Assembly (NCBI RefSeq): GCF_042651065.1
Contig: NZ_JBHSCH010000011.1
Coordinates: 1 to 64,000 of the forward strand
Source: Pseudoroseomonas aestuarii
Lineage (GTDB): Bacteria; Pseudomonadota; Alphaproteobacteria; Acetobacterales; Acetobacteraceae
Length of the DNA: 64,000 bases
Direction of reading: 5' to 3'
Position 1 is the first letter of the stretch. Every line of letters begins with the position of its first letter. The notes under the pieces are model-generated. The model ran no database searches. It was not told the origin of the DNA and saw only the letters and a program-made list of their open reading frames with translations. Shown in pieces: positions 49,379 to 60,463 of the stretch. The position numbers and the translations under genes were made by a program.

Positions 49379-50746
49379 TCAGTTCTGCTGCTCGAAGCGG
49401 GCACGGTCAGTGGGGGTCAGGCGGACGCTGAGGCGGATGCTCGCCTCCCCATCCTCGCGCGTCAGCACCTCGCCATGCTGGTAGAGCCAGGCCAGCCGGG
49501 CGCCGTCGGTGGTGGGGAGGGTGTAGTCCACCGTCTCCATCCCCGCCGCCAGCCGGGCGTCGAGCGCCGCGCGCAGCGCCTCCAGCCCCTCCCCCGTCAG
49601 CGCCGAGACGGCGACCGAGGTGGCATCGTCCGCCCCCGGCACATCCGCCACGCCGCCCAGCAGGTCGGCCTTGTTCAGCACCTCGATGGTGCGGGCGGGC
49701 CAGTTCTCGTCCAGCGCCGGGTCGGGGCCGGTGGCCATCTCGTTCAGCACGCCCATCACGTCGGCCCGCTGGGCGCTGGTGTCCGGGTGCGCCACGTCCC
49801 GCACATGCAGGATGATGTCGGCCGAGGCCACCTCCTCCAGCGTGGCGCGGAACGCCTCGATGAGCTGCGTCGGCAGGTCGCTGATGAAGCCCACCGTGTC
49901 GGACAGGATCACCGTGCGGCCCGAGGGCAGCCGGATGGCCCGCATGGTCGGGTCCAGCGTCGCGAAGAGCTGGTCCTGCGCGAACACGCCCGCGCCGGTC
50001 AGCGCGTTGAACAGCGTGGACTTGCCGGCATTGGTGTAGCCCACCAGCGCCACCACCGGGAATGGCACGCGGGTGCGCGCCGCGCGGTGCAGGCCGCGGG
50101 TGCGGCGCACCTGCTCCAGCTCGCGCTTGAGCTTGACGATCCGCTCGCCGATCAGCCGGCGGTCGATCTCGATCTGGCTCTCGCCCGGGCCGCCGAGGAA
50201 GCCGAAGCCGCCGCGCTGCCGCTCAAGGTGTGTCCAGGAGCGGACGAGGCGGGTGCGCTGGTATTCCAGATGCGCCAGCTCGACCTGCAGCGAGCCCTCG
50301 CGCGTGCGGGCGCGCTCGCCGAAGATCTCCAGGATCAGCCCGGTGCGGTCGATCACCTTGCAGCCCCAGGCGCGCTCCAGGTTGCGCTGCTGCACGGGGC
50401 TCAGCGCGGCATCGACGACGACGACGCCGATCTGGTGCTCGTCGATGGCTTCGCGCGCCATCTCCACCTGCCCCTCGCCCAGCAGCGTGGCGGGGCGGCG
50501 GGCGCGCAGCGGGAACACCGCGCTGTGCACGATGGTCAGCCCGATCGAGGCGGCGAGGCCGACGGCCTCGGCCAGCCGTGCCTCGGCCGCACGGCTGGCG
50601 GCACGGGCCTCGGGAAAGGGCACAATGCCCTCGGCGCCGCCAGGGCGCGTCGGGCGTTCGAAAGGCAGCAGAACCGCGGCGAGGGTGGGCTTGCCGCCCG
50701 TCGCCGCGTTGTTCTCAGTCGGAGGAGCCGACAGGATTGACCTCAC
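49379..50746 (-). CDS. hflX: GTPase HflX
   Basis: Ribosome-binding GTPase that splits stalled or heat-damaged 70S ribosomes. The N-terminal HflX domain has LLGEGQVEMAREAI and VVVVDAALSPVQQRNLE, followed by the coiled-coil linker and the GGxGE segment FLGGPGESQIEIDRR. The G domain has GYTNAGKSTLFNALTG, LDPTMRAIRLPSG, SDTVGFISDLP and NKADLL. Length is up to 455 residues. The GTG at 50744-50746 lies 32 bases inside hfq and has no evident Shine-Dalgarno, so the exact start is uncertain. The hfq-hflX order is conserved across proteobacteria. Confidence 0.94.
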   Translation of the reverse strand: MRSILSAPPTENNAATGGKPTLAAVLLPFERPTRPGGAEGIVPFPEARAASRAAEARLAEAVGLAASIGLTIVHSAVFPLRARRPATLLGEGQVEMAREAIDEHQIGVVVVDAALSPVQQRNLERAWGCKVIDRTGLILEIFGERARTREGSLQVELAHLEYQRTRLVRSWTHLERQRGGFGFLGGPGESQIEIDRRLIGERIVKLKRELEQVRRTRGLHRAARTRVPFPVVALVGYTNAGKSTLFNALTGAGVFAQDQLFATLDPTMRAIRLPSGRTVILSDTVGFISDLPTQLIEAFRATLEEVASADIILHVRDVAHPDTSAQRADVMGVLNEMATGPDPALDENWPARTIEVLNKADLLGGVADVPGADDATSVAVSALTGEGLEALRAALDARLAAGMETVDYTLPTTDGARLAWLYQHGEVLTREDGEASIRLSVRLTPTDRARFEQQN

Positions 50747-51062
50747 GTTGCAATGTCATGGTGCCTTCACGCGTCACGGCCACGGAGCCGCCCTGGGCGG
50801 GAGCGCCCTGGGTGGCACCGGAGCCGGCCGCTGCGGCATCGAACAGCATGATCGGCGCGCCCGGCATGACGGTGCTGATGGCGTGCTTGTAGACCAGCTG
50901 GGTGTGACCGTCCCGGCGCAGCAGGACGGAGAAATTGTCGAACCAGGTGATGATGCCCTGCAGCTTCACGCCATTGACCAGGAAGATGGTCACCGGCGTC
51001 TTGCTCTTGCGGACATGGTTCAGGAAGACATCCTGAACATTCTGGGACTTCTCGGCGGCCAT
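50715..51062 (-). CDS. hfq: RNA chaperone Hfq
   Basis: Hexameric Sm-like protein that pairs small RNAs with mRNAs. Sm1 (about residues 8-40) contains VQDVFLNHVRKSKTPVTIFL and NGVKLQG. Sm2 carries LVYKHAISTVMP (the YKHAI uridine pocket). The C-terminal tail from about residue 78 is Ala/Gly-rich and ends PVGSSD; it is longer than the tails of many alphaproteobacterial Hfq proteins. Length is 115 residues. AAGGA lies upstream of the ATG. It is followed by hflX and preceded by the HAD gene across a 119-base gap. Confidence 0.96.
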   Translation of the reverse strand: MAAEKSQNVQDVFLNHVRKSKTPVTIFLVNGVKLQGIITWFDNFSVLLRRDGHTQLVYKHAISTVMPGAPIMLFDAAAAGSGATQGAPAQGGSVAVTREGTMTLQREVNPVGSSD

Positions 51063-51181
51063 GGGCTCGGTCCTTCTTTTTCTTGGCGAGCCACCTTTGG
51101 GCGGGCGGCGTTGTGCCGGCCTTCACCCTGGCATGGGGCTCCGCCCCGGCAGGCGGTGTGCCTGTCGGTTCGCCCGCAAGA

Positions 51182-51856
51182 TCACGCAGGGAGGGGGGTT
51201 TTGGCAAGGCCGCGTAGACATCTGGCGAGCGCATGGCCGTCTGTAAAGAGGGCATCGGGTGCCAGAGCGGCCACGCCGCCATCATGCGCGGCATCGCCCA
51301 GCAGCACGGCGGAGCAGCCGGCGGCCCGCGCCGCCTGCATGTCCACCCCCGTGTCGCCGATGAACCAGACCTCCGGCCCCGGCGCCACGCCAAGACGCTC
51401 CAGCGCCAGCAGCACGGGTGCCGCGGCGGGCTTGTCCGCCACGGCATCCCCCGCCCCCACCACGGCGCCGAAGCGCTCGGCCCAGCCCAGATGCGCCGCC
51501 TCCGCCCGCAGGATCGGCCCCTGCTTGTTGGAGACGATGCCGAGTGGCCAGGGGCCCGCGGCCTCCAGCGCCTCCAGCGTGCCGGCGAGCGGGATCAGCA
51601 CCTCCAGGTGGCGGGCGCGCACCTCGGCGTAGAACAGCTCCCGCGCCCGCTCCCACTCGGCGCCGAAGATGGCGGGGAAGGATTCACGGAGCGAGAGGCG
51701 GGCGCGCGCCCGCACCTCCTCCCGGCTCCATTCCGGCAGGCCGAAGCCGCGCAGCGCGGCGTTCATCCCCGCCTGCACGCCGGCCCAGGCATCGACCAGC
51801 GTGTTGTCCCAGTCCCACAGGATCGCCCGCGGGCGGGGCAGCGGGGCCTGGCTCAC
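51182..51856 (-). CDS. HAD-superfamily phosphatase (phosphoglycolate-phosphatase-like)
   Basis: Phosphatase of 224 residues with a small helical cap. Motif I is ILWDWDNTLVDAW (nucleophile Asp and general acid Asp). Motif II is GIVSNKQGPI. Motif III/IV comprises the Lys in VADKPAAAP and EVWFIGDTGVDMQAA. The Trp before the nucleophile (WDWDNT) is a mark of the alphaproteobacterial subgroup near hfq. The GTG start shares four bases with the aminotransferase stop (GTGA). The natural substrate is not certain. Confidence 0.85.
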   Translation of the reverse strand: MSQAPLPRPRAILWDWDNTLVDAWAGVQAGMNAALRGFGLPEWSREEVRARARLSLRESFPAIFGAEWERARELFYAEVRARHLEVLIPLAGTLEALEAAGPWPLGIVSNKQGPILRAEAAHLGWAERFGAVVGAGDAVADKPAAAPVLLALERLGVAPGPEVWFIGDTGVDMQAARAAGCSAVLLGDAAHDGGVAALAPDALFTDGHALARCLRGLAKTPLPA

Positions 51857-52725
51857 GCCGCGTTCTTCACCGCGCCCTTCACATGGCGCGCGAAGATGTC
51901 GAAGAGCTGCCGCACCACCGGGCCGGGCTTGCCGTCGCCCACATCCTGCCCGTCGATCCTGACGATCGGCTTCACGAAGGAGGTGGCGGAGGTGATGAAG
52001 GCCTCCCGCGCGCGGCGCATCTCCTCCAGCGTGAAGGGCGCCTCGGAGAAGCCGATGCCGGCTTCCTTCAGCTCGGCCATCAGCGCGCCGCGGGTGCAGC
52101 CGGGCAGGATGTCGTGCGAGAGCGGGCGGGTGCGGATGGTGCCGTGCTCGTCGACGATCCAGAAGCTGGTGGCCGCCCCCTCCGTCACGATGCCGGTGGC
52201 CTCCTCGAACAGGATGGCCTCCACCGCGCCCTGCTCGCGCGCCGCCTGGCGGGCCAGCACGTTGGGCAGCAGGTTGATGCTCTTGATGTCCCGCCGCGCC
52301 CAGCGCAGGTCGGGCATGGTGATCGCCGCCGCGCCCCAGTTGTCCACGCTCGCCGGATAGGGCGCGATGCGCTTGACGGTGACGACCAGCGCCGGCGGCA
52401 CAGGCCTGGCCGGGAACGGGTGGTCGCGCCGCGCCACGCCGCGCGTCACCTGCATGTAGAGCAGCCCCTCGGTCACGCGGTTGCGGCGCGCCACCTCCTG
52501 CAGCACGTGGGAGAGCGCCTGGCGCGTCAGCGGCATCGGCAGCCGGATCTCGCGCAGCGAGCGCTCCAGCCGGTCCAGGTGCCGGTCCTCGTCGACGAAG
52601 CGGCCATTGTAGAGATGGACCACCTCGTAGATGCCATCGCCGAACTGGTAGCCGCGATCCTCGACATTCACGCTGGCCTCGCGCTGCGGGACGTAGCGGC
52701 CGTTGACATAGGCGATGCGGGACAT
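51853..52725 (-). CDS. dat: D-amino-acid aminotransferase (fold-type IV PLP enzyme)
   Basis: Interconverts D-amino acids and keto acids, for example making D-Glu and D-Ala for the cell wall. Family marks are YVNGRYVPQREASVNVEDRG and QFGDGIYEVV at the N-terminus. MQVTRGVARRDHPFP is the carboxylate-binding loop of D-transaminases. The PLP lysine is K148 in RRDIKSINLLPN, and ATSFWIVDE with SHDILPGCTRGAL closes the site. Branched-chain aminotransferase is the alternative; the loop favours the D type. The ATG at 52723-52725 begins at MSRIAYVNG. It follows the ntrX terminator. Confidence 0.88.
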   Translation of the reverse strand: MSRIAYVNGRYVPQREASVNVEDRGYQFGDGIYEVVHLYNGRFVDEDRHLDRLERSLREIRLPMPLTRQALSHVLQEVARRNRVTEGLLYMQVTRGVARRDHPFPARPVPPALVVTVKRIAPYPASVDNWGAAAITMPDLRWARRDIKSINLLPNVLARQAAREQGAVEAILFEEATGIVTEGAATSFWIVDEHGTIRTRPLSHDILPGCTRGALMAELKEAGIGFSEAPFTLEEMRRAREAFITSATSFVKPIVRIDGQDVGDGKPGPVVRQLFDIFARHVKGAVKNAA

Positions 52726-52806
52726 GCCCTGACTCTCTTCCTCGTGGTTCGCAGGAGGGGCGCAGCTTCGCGCCATCGGCGCGGCGCGGCAATGGGCGCA
52801 GGGCGC

Positions 52807-52837
52807 AAAAAAGCCGGGAAGGCACCCCTTCCCCGGC
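52807..52837 (-). terminator. Intrinsic terminator of the dusB-ntrBCYX operon
   Basis: On the minus strand the RNA would fold GCCGGGGAAGG against CCUUCCCGGC with one bulged base, followed directly by six U residues (plus-strand A52807-A52812). It lies 20 bases after the ntrX stop and is the clearest intrinsic terminator in the window. Confidence 0.85.
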
Positions 52838-52856
52838 CCCGCCGCGCCGTCCCGCC

Positions 52857-54251
52857 TCAGGCCGGCGCGGCGCGGTCCTCGGCCTGCACGCCCAGGAACT
52901 TCAGCTTGCGGTGCAGCGCGCTGCGCTCCATGCCAACGAAGTTCGCCGTGCGGCTGATGTTGCCGCCGAAGCGCAGCAGCTGCGCCTCCAGGTACTGCCG
53001 CTCGAACAGCTCCCGCGCCTCGCGCAGCGGCAGGGTCATGATCTCCGAGGAGCGGTCGAGCTTCAGCGCGGCGGGCGCGGCCGAGCCCACCTCGGGCGGC
53101 AGCATCTCGGGGCGGATCGGCTCGCCGGGGCCGCCCGGCGCCATGATCAGCAGCCAGTCCACCAGGTTGCGCAGCTGGCGCACATTGCCGGGCCAGTCAT
53201 AGGCCTGCATCGCCGCCAGCACGTCCTCGGACAGCTCGCGCGCCGGCACGCCGGAGGTCTCGGCCGAGCGGGCCATGAAGTGCCGCGCCAGCGCCGGCAC
53301 GTCCTCCCGCCGCTCGCGCAGCGAGGGCACGCGCAGCGGCACCACGGCGAGGCGGTAGTAGAGATCCTCGCGGAAACGCCCGGCGGCGATCTCGGCGGAG
53401 AGGTCGCGGTTGGTGGTGGCCAGCACCCGCACATCCACCTTCACCCGCGTGGCGCCGCCGACGCGCTCGAAGCCCTGCTCCTGCAGCGCGCGGACGATCT
53501 TGCCCTGGGTCTCCAGCGGCATGTCCGCCACCTCGTCCAGCAGCAGCGTGCCGCCATGGGCGCGCTCCAGCACGCCGGCGCGGCGTGGCGCGCCATCCGG
53601 CCCGGCCTCGACGCCGAACAGCTCCTCCTCGAAGCGGCCCGGGTTCAGCGTGGCGCAGTTCAGCGCGACGAAGGGCTCGTTGGCGCGGCGGGAGCGGGCA
53701 TGGATCATCCGCGCCGCCACCTCCTTGCCAGCGCCGGCGGGGCCCGAGATCAGCACCCGGCTGCCGGTGGGCGCCACGCGGTCGATGGCGCCGCGCAGCT
53801 GGCCGATCAGCGAGGAACTGCCGAGCAGCTCCGTCTCCGGCCCGGCGCGCAGCTTCAGCTCGCTCACCTCGCGCTTGAGGCGCGCCGCCTCCAGCGCCCG
53901 CTCGGCGATCAGGATCAGCCGGTCGGACTTGAAGGGCTTCTCGATGAAGTCGTAGGCGCCCTGCTGGATCGCCTGCACCGCCGTCTCGATGGTGCCGTGG
54001 CCGGAGATCATCACCACCGGCACCTGCGGCTCCTCGCGCTGCATCGCTTCCAGGATGCCGAGCCCGTCGAGGCGCGAATTCTGCAGCCAGATGTCGAGGA
54101 TGACGAGGTTGGGCCGGCGGGCGCGGAAAGCCGCCAGAGCGCTGTCCGAATTCTGCGCGACGCGGGTGTCGTAGCCCTCGTCCGACAGGATACCCTCGAT
54201 CAGCGCACGGATGTCCGGCTCGTCATCGACGATCAGGATATCATGCGCCAT
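52857..54251 (-). CDS. ntrX: Response regulator NtrX
   Basis: Partner of NtrY in nitrogen and redox-linked control. The receiver domain (about 1-120) has ILIVDDEPD, the phosphoacceptor Asp53 in LVILDIWLQNS, and EKPF. The AAA+ domain (about 145-375) has Walker A SGPAGAGKEVAARMI and GGTLLLDEVADMP. The GAFTGA loop of sigma-54 activators is missing: the corresponding stretch reads ELFGVEAGPDGAPRRAG. A Fis-type HTH closes the protein (GNISRTANFVGMERSALHRK). The ATG at 54249-54251 overlaps ntrY by 11 bases. Length is 464 residues. Confidence 0.95.
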   Translation of the reverse strand: MAHDILIVDDEPDIRALIEGILSDEGYDTRVAQNSDSALAAFRARRPNLVILDIWLQNSRLDGLGILEAMQREEPQVPVVMISGHGTIETAVQAIQQGAYDFIEKPFKSDRLILIAERALEAARLKREVSELKLRAGPETELLGSSSLIGQLRGAIDRVAPTGSRVLISGPAGAGKEVAARMIHARSRRANEPFVALNCATLNPGRFEEELFGVEAGPDGAPRRAGVLERAHGGTLLLDEVADMPLETQGKIVRALQEQGFERVGGATRVKVDVRVLATTNRDLSAEIAAGRFREDLYYRLAVVPLRVPSLRERREDVPALARHFMARSAETSGVPARELSEDVLAAMQAYDWPGNVRQLRNLVDWLLIMAPGGPGEPIRPEMLPPEVGSAAPAALKLDRSSEIMTLPLREARELFERQYLEAQLLRFGGNISRTANFVGMERSALHRKLKFLGVQAEDRAAPA

Positions 54252-56576
54252 GCCGTTGCATCTCCGTAGTCTTTCCTGCCATGTCCGTCCCGGGATCCTC
54301 CGGCACACCGCGCAGGGGCAGCACCAGCGCCGCACGGGTACCACGCACGACGCCGTCCTTCGTTGCCTCCCGCTCGGCCAGCAACAGCCGTCCACCATGG
54401 TCCTCCATGATCTTCTTGACTATGGCAAGACCAAGGCCGGTCCCTTTTGGTTTATGTGTCACATACGGTTCCGTGAGCCGCTCCCGCTCCTCCCCCTGCG
54501 GCAGGCCGACGCCATTGTCCTCCACCGCCAGCGTCACCCACTCCCCCTGCGGCTCCACCGACAGGATGATGGCACCCGGAGCGGGCTCCAGCCCCTCCGC
54601 CGCCTCGGCCTGGAGGCGGGCAGCGACGGCATCGGCGGCGTTGGCGAGGAGGTTGGTCAGCGCCTGGCCGATCAGCCGCCGATCGCAGGGCACGCGCGGC
54701 AGATCCTCCGGGATGCGGGTGGTGTAGACGAGATCGTGATGCGCGTTCTGCTGCAGGATCAGCGCCTCCCGCGCCACCTGCGCCAGCGGCTCGGGGCGGA
54801 TCACCGGCTGCGGCATGCGCGCGAAGGCGGAGAACTCGTCCACCATCCGCCCGATATCCCCCACCTGCCGCACGATGGTGTCGGTGCAGGCCTTGAAGGT
54901 CTCGGGGTCGGACTGGATCTCCTTCAGGTAGCGGCGCTTCAGCCGCTCGGCGGAGAGCTGGATCGGGGTCAGGGGGTTCTTGATCTCGTGCGCGATGCGC
55001 CGCGCCACGTCGGACCACGCCGCCTTGCGCTGGGCCGAGAGCAGCTCCGTGATGTCGTCGAAGGTGACGACGAAGCCCACCACCTCGCCGCGCTGCGTCT
55101 CGGCGCCGATGCGGGCCATCAGGGTGCGCCGCTCGCTGGCGGGGCCGATGCGGATCTCGCCCATGCGCGGCCGGTCCGGCGCCGCCAGCACCGGCTCCAG
55201 CAGCGGCGCGAATTCCGGCGCCACCTGCACCAGCGGCACGCCCAGCTCGTTCTCCAGGTCCAGCCCCAGCAGCTCGCCGGCGCGGCGGTTGGGCAGGTTG
55301 ATGCGGCCCTCGATGTCCAGCCCCACCACGCCGGCCGAGACGCCGGAGAGCACCGTCTCGGTGAAGCGGCGCCGCTCGTCGATCTGCCGGTAGGCCTCCA
55401 TCAGCTCGCTGCGCTGGGCGGCGAGCTGGTTGGTCATGCGGTTGAAGGCGCGGCTGAGGGAGCCGACCTCGTCATCCCCCTGCCCCTCGATGACGCGCAC
55501 CGAGAGGTCGCCGCCGCGCACCCGCTCCGCCGCCACGATGAGGCGGGAGAGCGGGCGGGCGATCTGGTTGGCGATGACCAGGCCGATCAGCACCGCCGCC
55601 ATCAGCACCAGCAGCGCGGCGATGGCGAAGATCATCGCGAAGGTGACCTGGAGGCCGGAACGGTTGCGGTCGAGCTGGTCGTATTGCTGGAAGGCCAGCT
55701 CGGTGCGCTGCATGTGCTCGATGACGCCCGGATCGACGGGCCGGCCGATCAGCAGCATCAGCCCGGGGCCGATGTCCAGCTCGACGAGGGCGCGCACCCG
55801 CCCCTCCTCCGTCTCGCCCGGCAGCACCGCCACCTCGCCGCTGCGCGCCACCTCCATGGCCCAGGCGGGCAGCGGGCTGAGCACGGCGGTGGTGGTCAGC
55901 CCGGCATGGCTCACCACGCGGTTCAGCACCGGCTCGAAGACGATCGATTCCGTCAGGCCGCGCAGCGCCGTGTGGCTGGCCAGGATGCGGGCGAAGACAT
56001 ACTGGTTGTCGTCCAGCAGGCGGCCGTTGCGGTTGAGGTCGGCGGCCATGGCCAGCGCGTCGGCGCGGATGGTGTTGCGGTGCTCGTCCAGATAGGCGCG
56101 GGAGGCGACGAGGCTGGCCTCCAGCGTCTCGCGCACCCGGTCGCTGAACCAGGCCTGGATGCCGAGGTTGAAGAACACGGCGGCGAAGGTGGCCACCAGC
56201 AGCGCCGGCACCACCGCCACCACGCTGAACAGCATGACCAGCCGCACATGCAGGCGGGAGCCGGCCGAGCCGCGCCGCCGCTCCGCCCACATCCGCACCA
56301 GCCGGGCCGTGAGCGAGACGAGCAGCAGCAGCAGGAAGGCGGCGTTGATCAGCACCATGGCCACCACCTGCCCCGGCCGCGTGGGCCCGAAGGGGCTGCC
56401 GCCGGAGAGCAGGGTGAAGGTGCCGATGCCGAGCAGCAGGGCGCCGACGGCCAGACCGAGCGTCATGGCGCGGCCGAACAGCAGGTCCATCAGCCGCCGC
56501 GCCCAGGAGGGCCTCGGCGCCGGCTGGGAGGGAGGCTGGCCCTCCCCCCCGCGCCCGGGGCGGGAGGACGTGTCGC

Positions 56577-56580
<4 letters not shown>
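54241..56580 (-). CDS. ntrY: Sensor histidine kinase NtrY
   Basis: Membrane kinase of 779 residues. At least three helices lie in the first 150 residues (LGLAVGALLLGIG, VAMVLINAAFLLLLLV, LVMLFSVVAVVPALLVA). An extracytoplasmic region follows to about 325, then another helix (FAIAALLVLMAAVLIGLVIA), HAMP, PAS (VGLDIEGRINLPNRRAGELL) and the kinase. The phosphoacceptor His is in RRIAHEIKNPLTPIQLSAER. ATP-binding boxes are LLANAADAV, VEDNGVGLP and GTGLGLAIVKKIMEDHGG. The GTG start shares four bases with the ntrC stop. It is co-transcribed with ntrX. Confidence 0.95.
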
Positions 56581-58012
<1,432 letters not shown>

Positions 58013-58016
<4 letters not shown>

Positions 58017-59209
58017 TCGTCTCGGATCTTGCGCGGGGCGGGAAGGTCGGCGGGGCACATCGGCAGGGAGATGCGGAAGACGGTGCGGCCGGGCCGCGTG
58101 TCGCACTCGATCAGCGCGCCCATGTCGGCCACCAGCTTGGCCACCAGCGCGAGGCCCAGCCCCTGCCCGCCCCGCTTGGTGGTGACGAAGGGCTCCCACA
58201 GGGTGGAGGCCACCTCCTCCGGGATGCCGGGGCCGTTGTCGCGCACGCTCACCTGCAAGGGCACGTGCACCCGCTCGCGCGAGCCCGGGATGGCGATGCG
58301 CACCCCATGGTGATAGGCGGTGGAGAGATGGATCTCGCCGCCCTGCGGGTCCACCGCCTCGGCCGCGTTCTTCACCAGGTTGAGCAGGATCTGCACCAGC
58401 AGGTCGCGGTTGCCCAGCACCAGCGGCAGCGAGGGGTCGTAATCCTCGGTGATGCGCAGGTGGCTGGCGAAGCCGCGCGCGGCGATGCGCCGCACATGGT
58501 CCAGCACCTCGTGGATGTTCACAGCCGCGCGCTCCACCGGGCGCTCGGAGAACATCTCCATCTTCTCGACCAGGGTGCGGATGCGGTCCGCCTCGTCCTG
58601 GATCAGGGTGCACAGCTCGCGGTCCGCCTCGCTGGCGGACTGCTCCAGCAGCTGCGCGGCGCCGCGGATGCCGCTCAGCGGGTTCTTCACCTCATGCGCC
58701 AGCATCTCCGCCATGGCGGAGGCGCCGCGCGCCGCGCCGCGGAAGTTGAGCTGCCGGTCCAGCCGCTGTGCCTTGCTGCCATCCTGCAGCGTCAGCACCA
58801 CGGCGCCGGGCATCTCCGGCAGCGGCGCGCCATGGGCGGCGACGCCGGTGCGGTGCAGGCGCGGGCTCTCCAGCGTCAGGTCGTGGTCGGAGACCGGCGC
58901 GTCCAGCACCCGCACCTGCCCGACCAGCGCGAAGAGCCGGCTGTCGGGCGGGATCAGGTCGGAGAGCCGCATCTGCGCCAGGGTGCCGGAGGAGAGCTGG
59001 AAGAATTGCTCGGCCGCCGGGTTGGCGAAGCGGAAGCGCTCCGCCTCGTCCAGCACCACCATGGGCACCGGCAGGGCGGAGAGCAGCGCCAGCGAATCCG
59101 GCAGCGGCCGGCTCTCGGCGGCGGCCGCCAGAGGGGCCGCCGGGTTGGCCGGGGATGCTGCCGGCGCGGCCGGGCGGCGGGGGGCCGTGCCCGTCATGGC
59201 GGCGCTCAT
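58013..59209 (-). CDS. ntrB: Nitrogen sensor kinase NtrB
   Basis: Soluble kinase/phosphatase for NtrC, normally governed by PII proteins. After an Ala/Pro-rich N-terminus, a PAS domain spans about 40-150 (LSALPVPMVVLDEAERFRFA). The HisKA box is AEMLAHEVKNPLSGIRGAAQ. The ATPase boxes are NLVKNAAEAVD, VRDNGPGIP and GGQGLGLALVAKLV. No membrane helix is seen, as expected. The ATG at 59207-59209 shares four bases with the dusB stop. Length is 398 residues. PII (glnB) is not in the window. Confidence 0.95.
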
Positions 59210-60300
59210 GCGGCCAGGGAATCCATCCCCGACTCCGCGCCCGCCTCGCGGTAGGTGTCGCGCACCGCCTCCACCCCCTGCTCGATCAGCGGCAGGTAGA
59301 ACTCCGCCAGCAGCGCCTCGGCCGCGGCCTGCGTCTCGGCCTGGTTCACCTTCACGCGGAACTCGGCCGAGCCGGGCAGGCCCTTGGAATACCAGGCCAG
59401 GTGCTTGCGGGCGAGGCGCACGCCGGGGTGGCTGCCATGGTGCTCCAGCATCGTCCGGTAGTGACGCAGCACGATGTCGTACTGGGCCGCGAGGTCGGGC
59501 TCGGGCAGCGGCGCGGCGCCGGTCAGGTGGGCGGCGGTGCGGGCCAGCAGCCAGGGCCGGCCATAGCAGCCGCGCCCGATCATCACGCCATCGGCGCCGG
59601 ACTGGCGCAGCGCCTCGGCGGCGTGCTCCGGCGTCAGGATGTCGCCATTGACGATGACGGGGATGGAGACCGCCTGCTTCACCTTGGCCACGAAGGCCCA
59701 GTCGGCGGTGCCGGTGTAGAGCATCTGCCGGGTGCGGCCATGCACCGTCACCAGCCGGATGCCGCATTCCTCGGCGATCTTCGCCAGGCGCGGGGCGTTG
59801 AGGCTGTTGTGGTCCCAGCCCATGCGCATCTTCAGCGTCACCGGGCCGGGCACGGCCTTCACCACCGCCTCCAGGATGCGGGCGGCGCCGATCTCGTCGC
59901 GCATCAGCGCGCTGCCGGCCTGCTGGCCGATCGCCACCTTCTTCACCGGGCAGCCGAAATTGATGTCGACGATGGCGGCGCCGTGGTCCACCGCCAGCTT
60001 CGCCGCCTCGGCCATCACCGCCGGGTCGCAGCCGGCCAGCTGCACGCTGGTCGGGCCGCCGAACCCGTCCACCTCGGCCATCTTCAGCGTCTGCCGGTTC
60101 TCGCGCACCATGGCTTGGCTGGCGATCATCTCGCTCACCACCATCGGCGCCTGCAATTCGCGGCAGAGCCGGCGGAAGGGCAGGTCCGTGACGCCGGACA
60201 TGGGCGCCAGGATCACCGGCGCATCGATGCGGATCGGCCCGACCATGATCGGCCGCAGGCGCGGCGTGGTCGCCGGGGAGGAGGTGGGGGCGATGCTCAT
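59206..60300 (-). CDS. dusB: tRNA-dihydrouridine synthase B (NifR3)
   Basis: FMN enzyme that reduces specific uridines in tRNA D-loops. VILAPMSGVTDLPFRRLCR begins the TIM barrel. The catalytic Cys is in DINFGCPVKKV. FMN and tRNA contacts include LKMRMGWDHN, TVHGRTRQMLYTG, VNGDI and VMIGRGCYGRPWL. It heads the nifR3-ntrBC-ntrYX operon, an arrangement known from Rhodobacter, Azospirillum and relatives. The ATG at 60298-60300 has only a weak Shine-Dalgarno. Length is 364 residues. Confidence 0.95.
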   Translation of the reverse strand: MSIAPTSSPATTPRLRPIMVGPIRIDAPVILAPMSGVTDLPFRRLCRELQAPMVVSEMIASQAMVRENRQTLKMAEVDGFGGPTSVQLAGCDPAVMAEAAKLAVDHGAAIVDINFGCPVKKVAIGQQAGSALMRDEIGAARILEAVVKAVPGPVTLKMRMGWDHNSLNAPRLAKIAEECGIRLVTVHGRTRQMLYTGTADWAFVAKVKQAVSIPVIVNGDILTPEHAAEALRQSGADGVMIGRGCYGRPWLLARTAAHLTGAAPLPEPDLAAQYDIVLRHYRTMLEHHGSHPGVRLARKHLAWYSKGLPGSAEFRVKVNQAETQAAAEALLAEFYLPLIEQGVEAVRDTYREAGAESGMDSLAA

Positions 60301-60463
60301 GATTTGGGCAATCTAGTGGCGTAACCCGCTGGCGTCCATGCGCAACCGCCCAGCAGGGGGGCAAAACCCGGCCATGCGCCCCGCGCAGGGCAATGCCGGC
60401 CGCATCCCGCGCCCGCGGGCGGCGTTGCAAGGGCATCCTCCCGCCCCGAGAAGGAGCCGCGCG

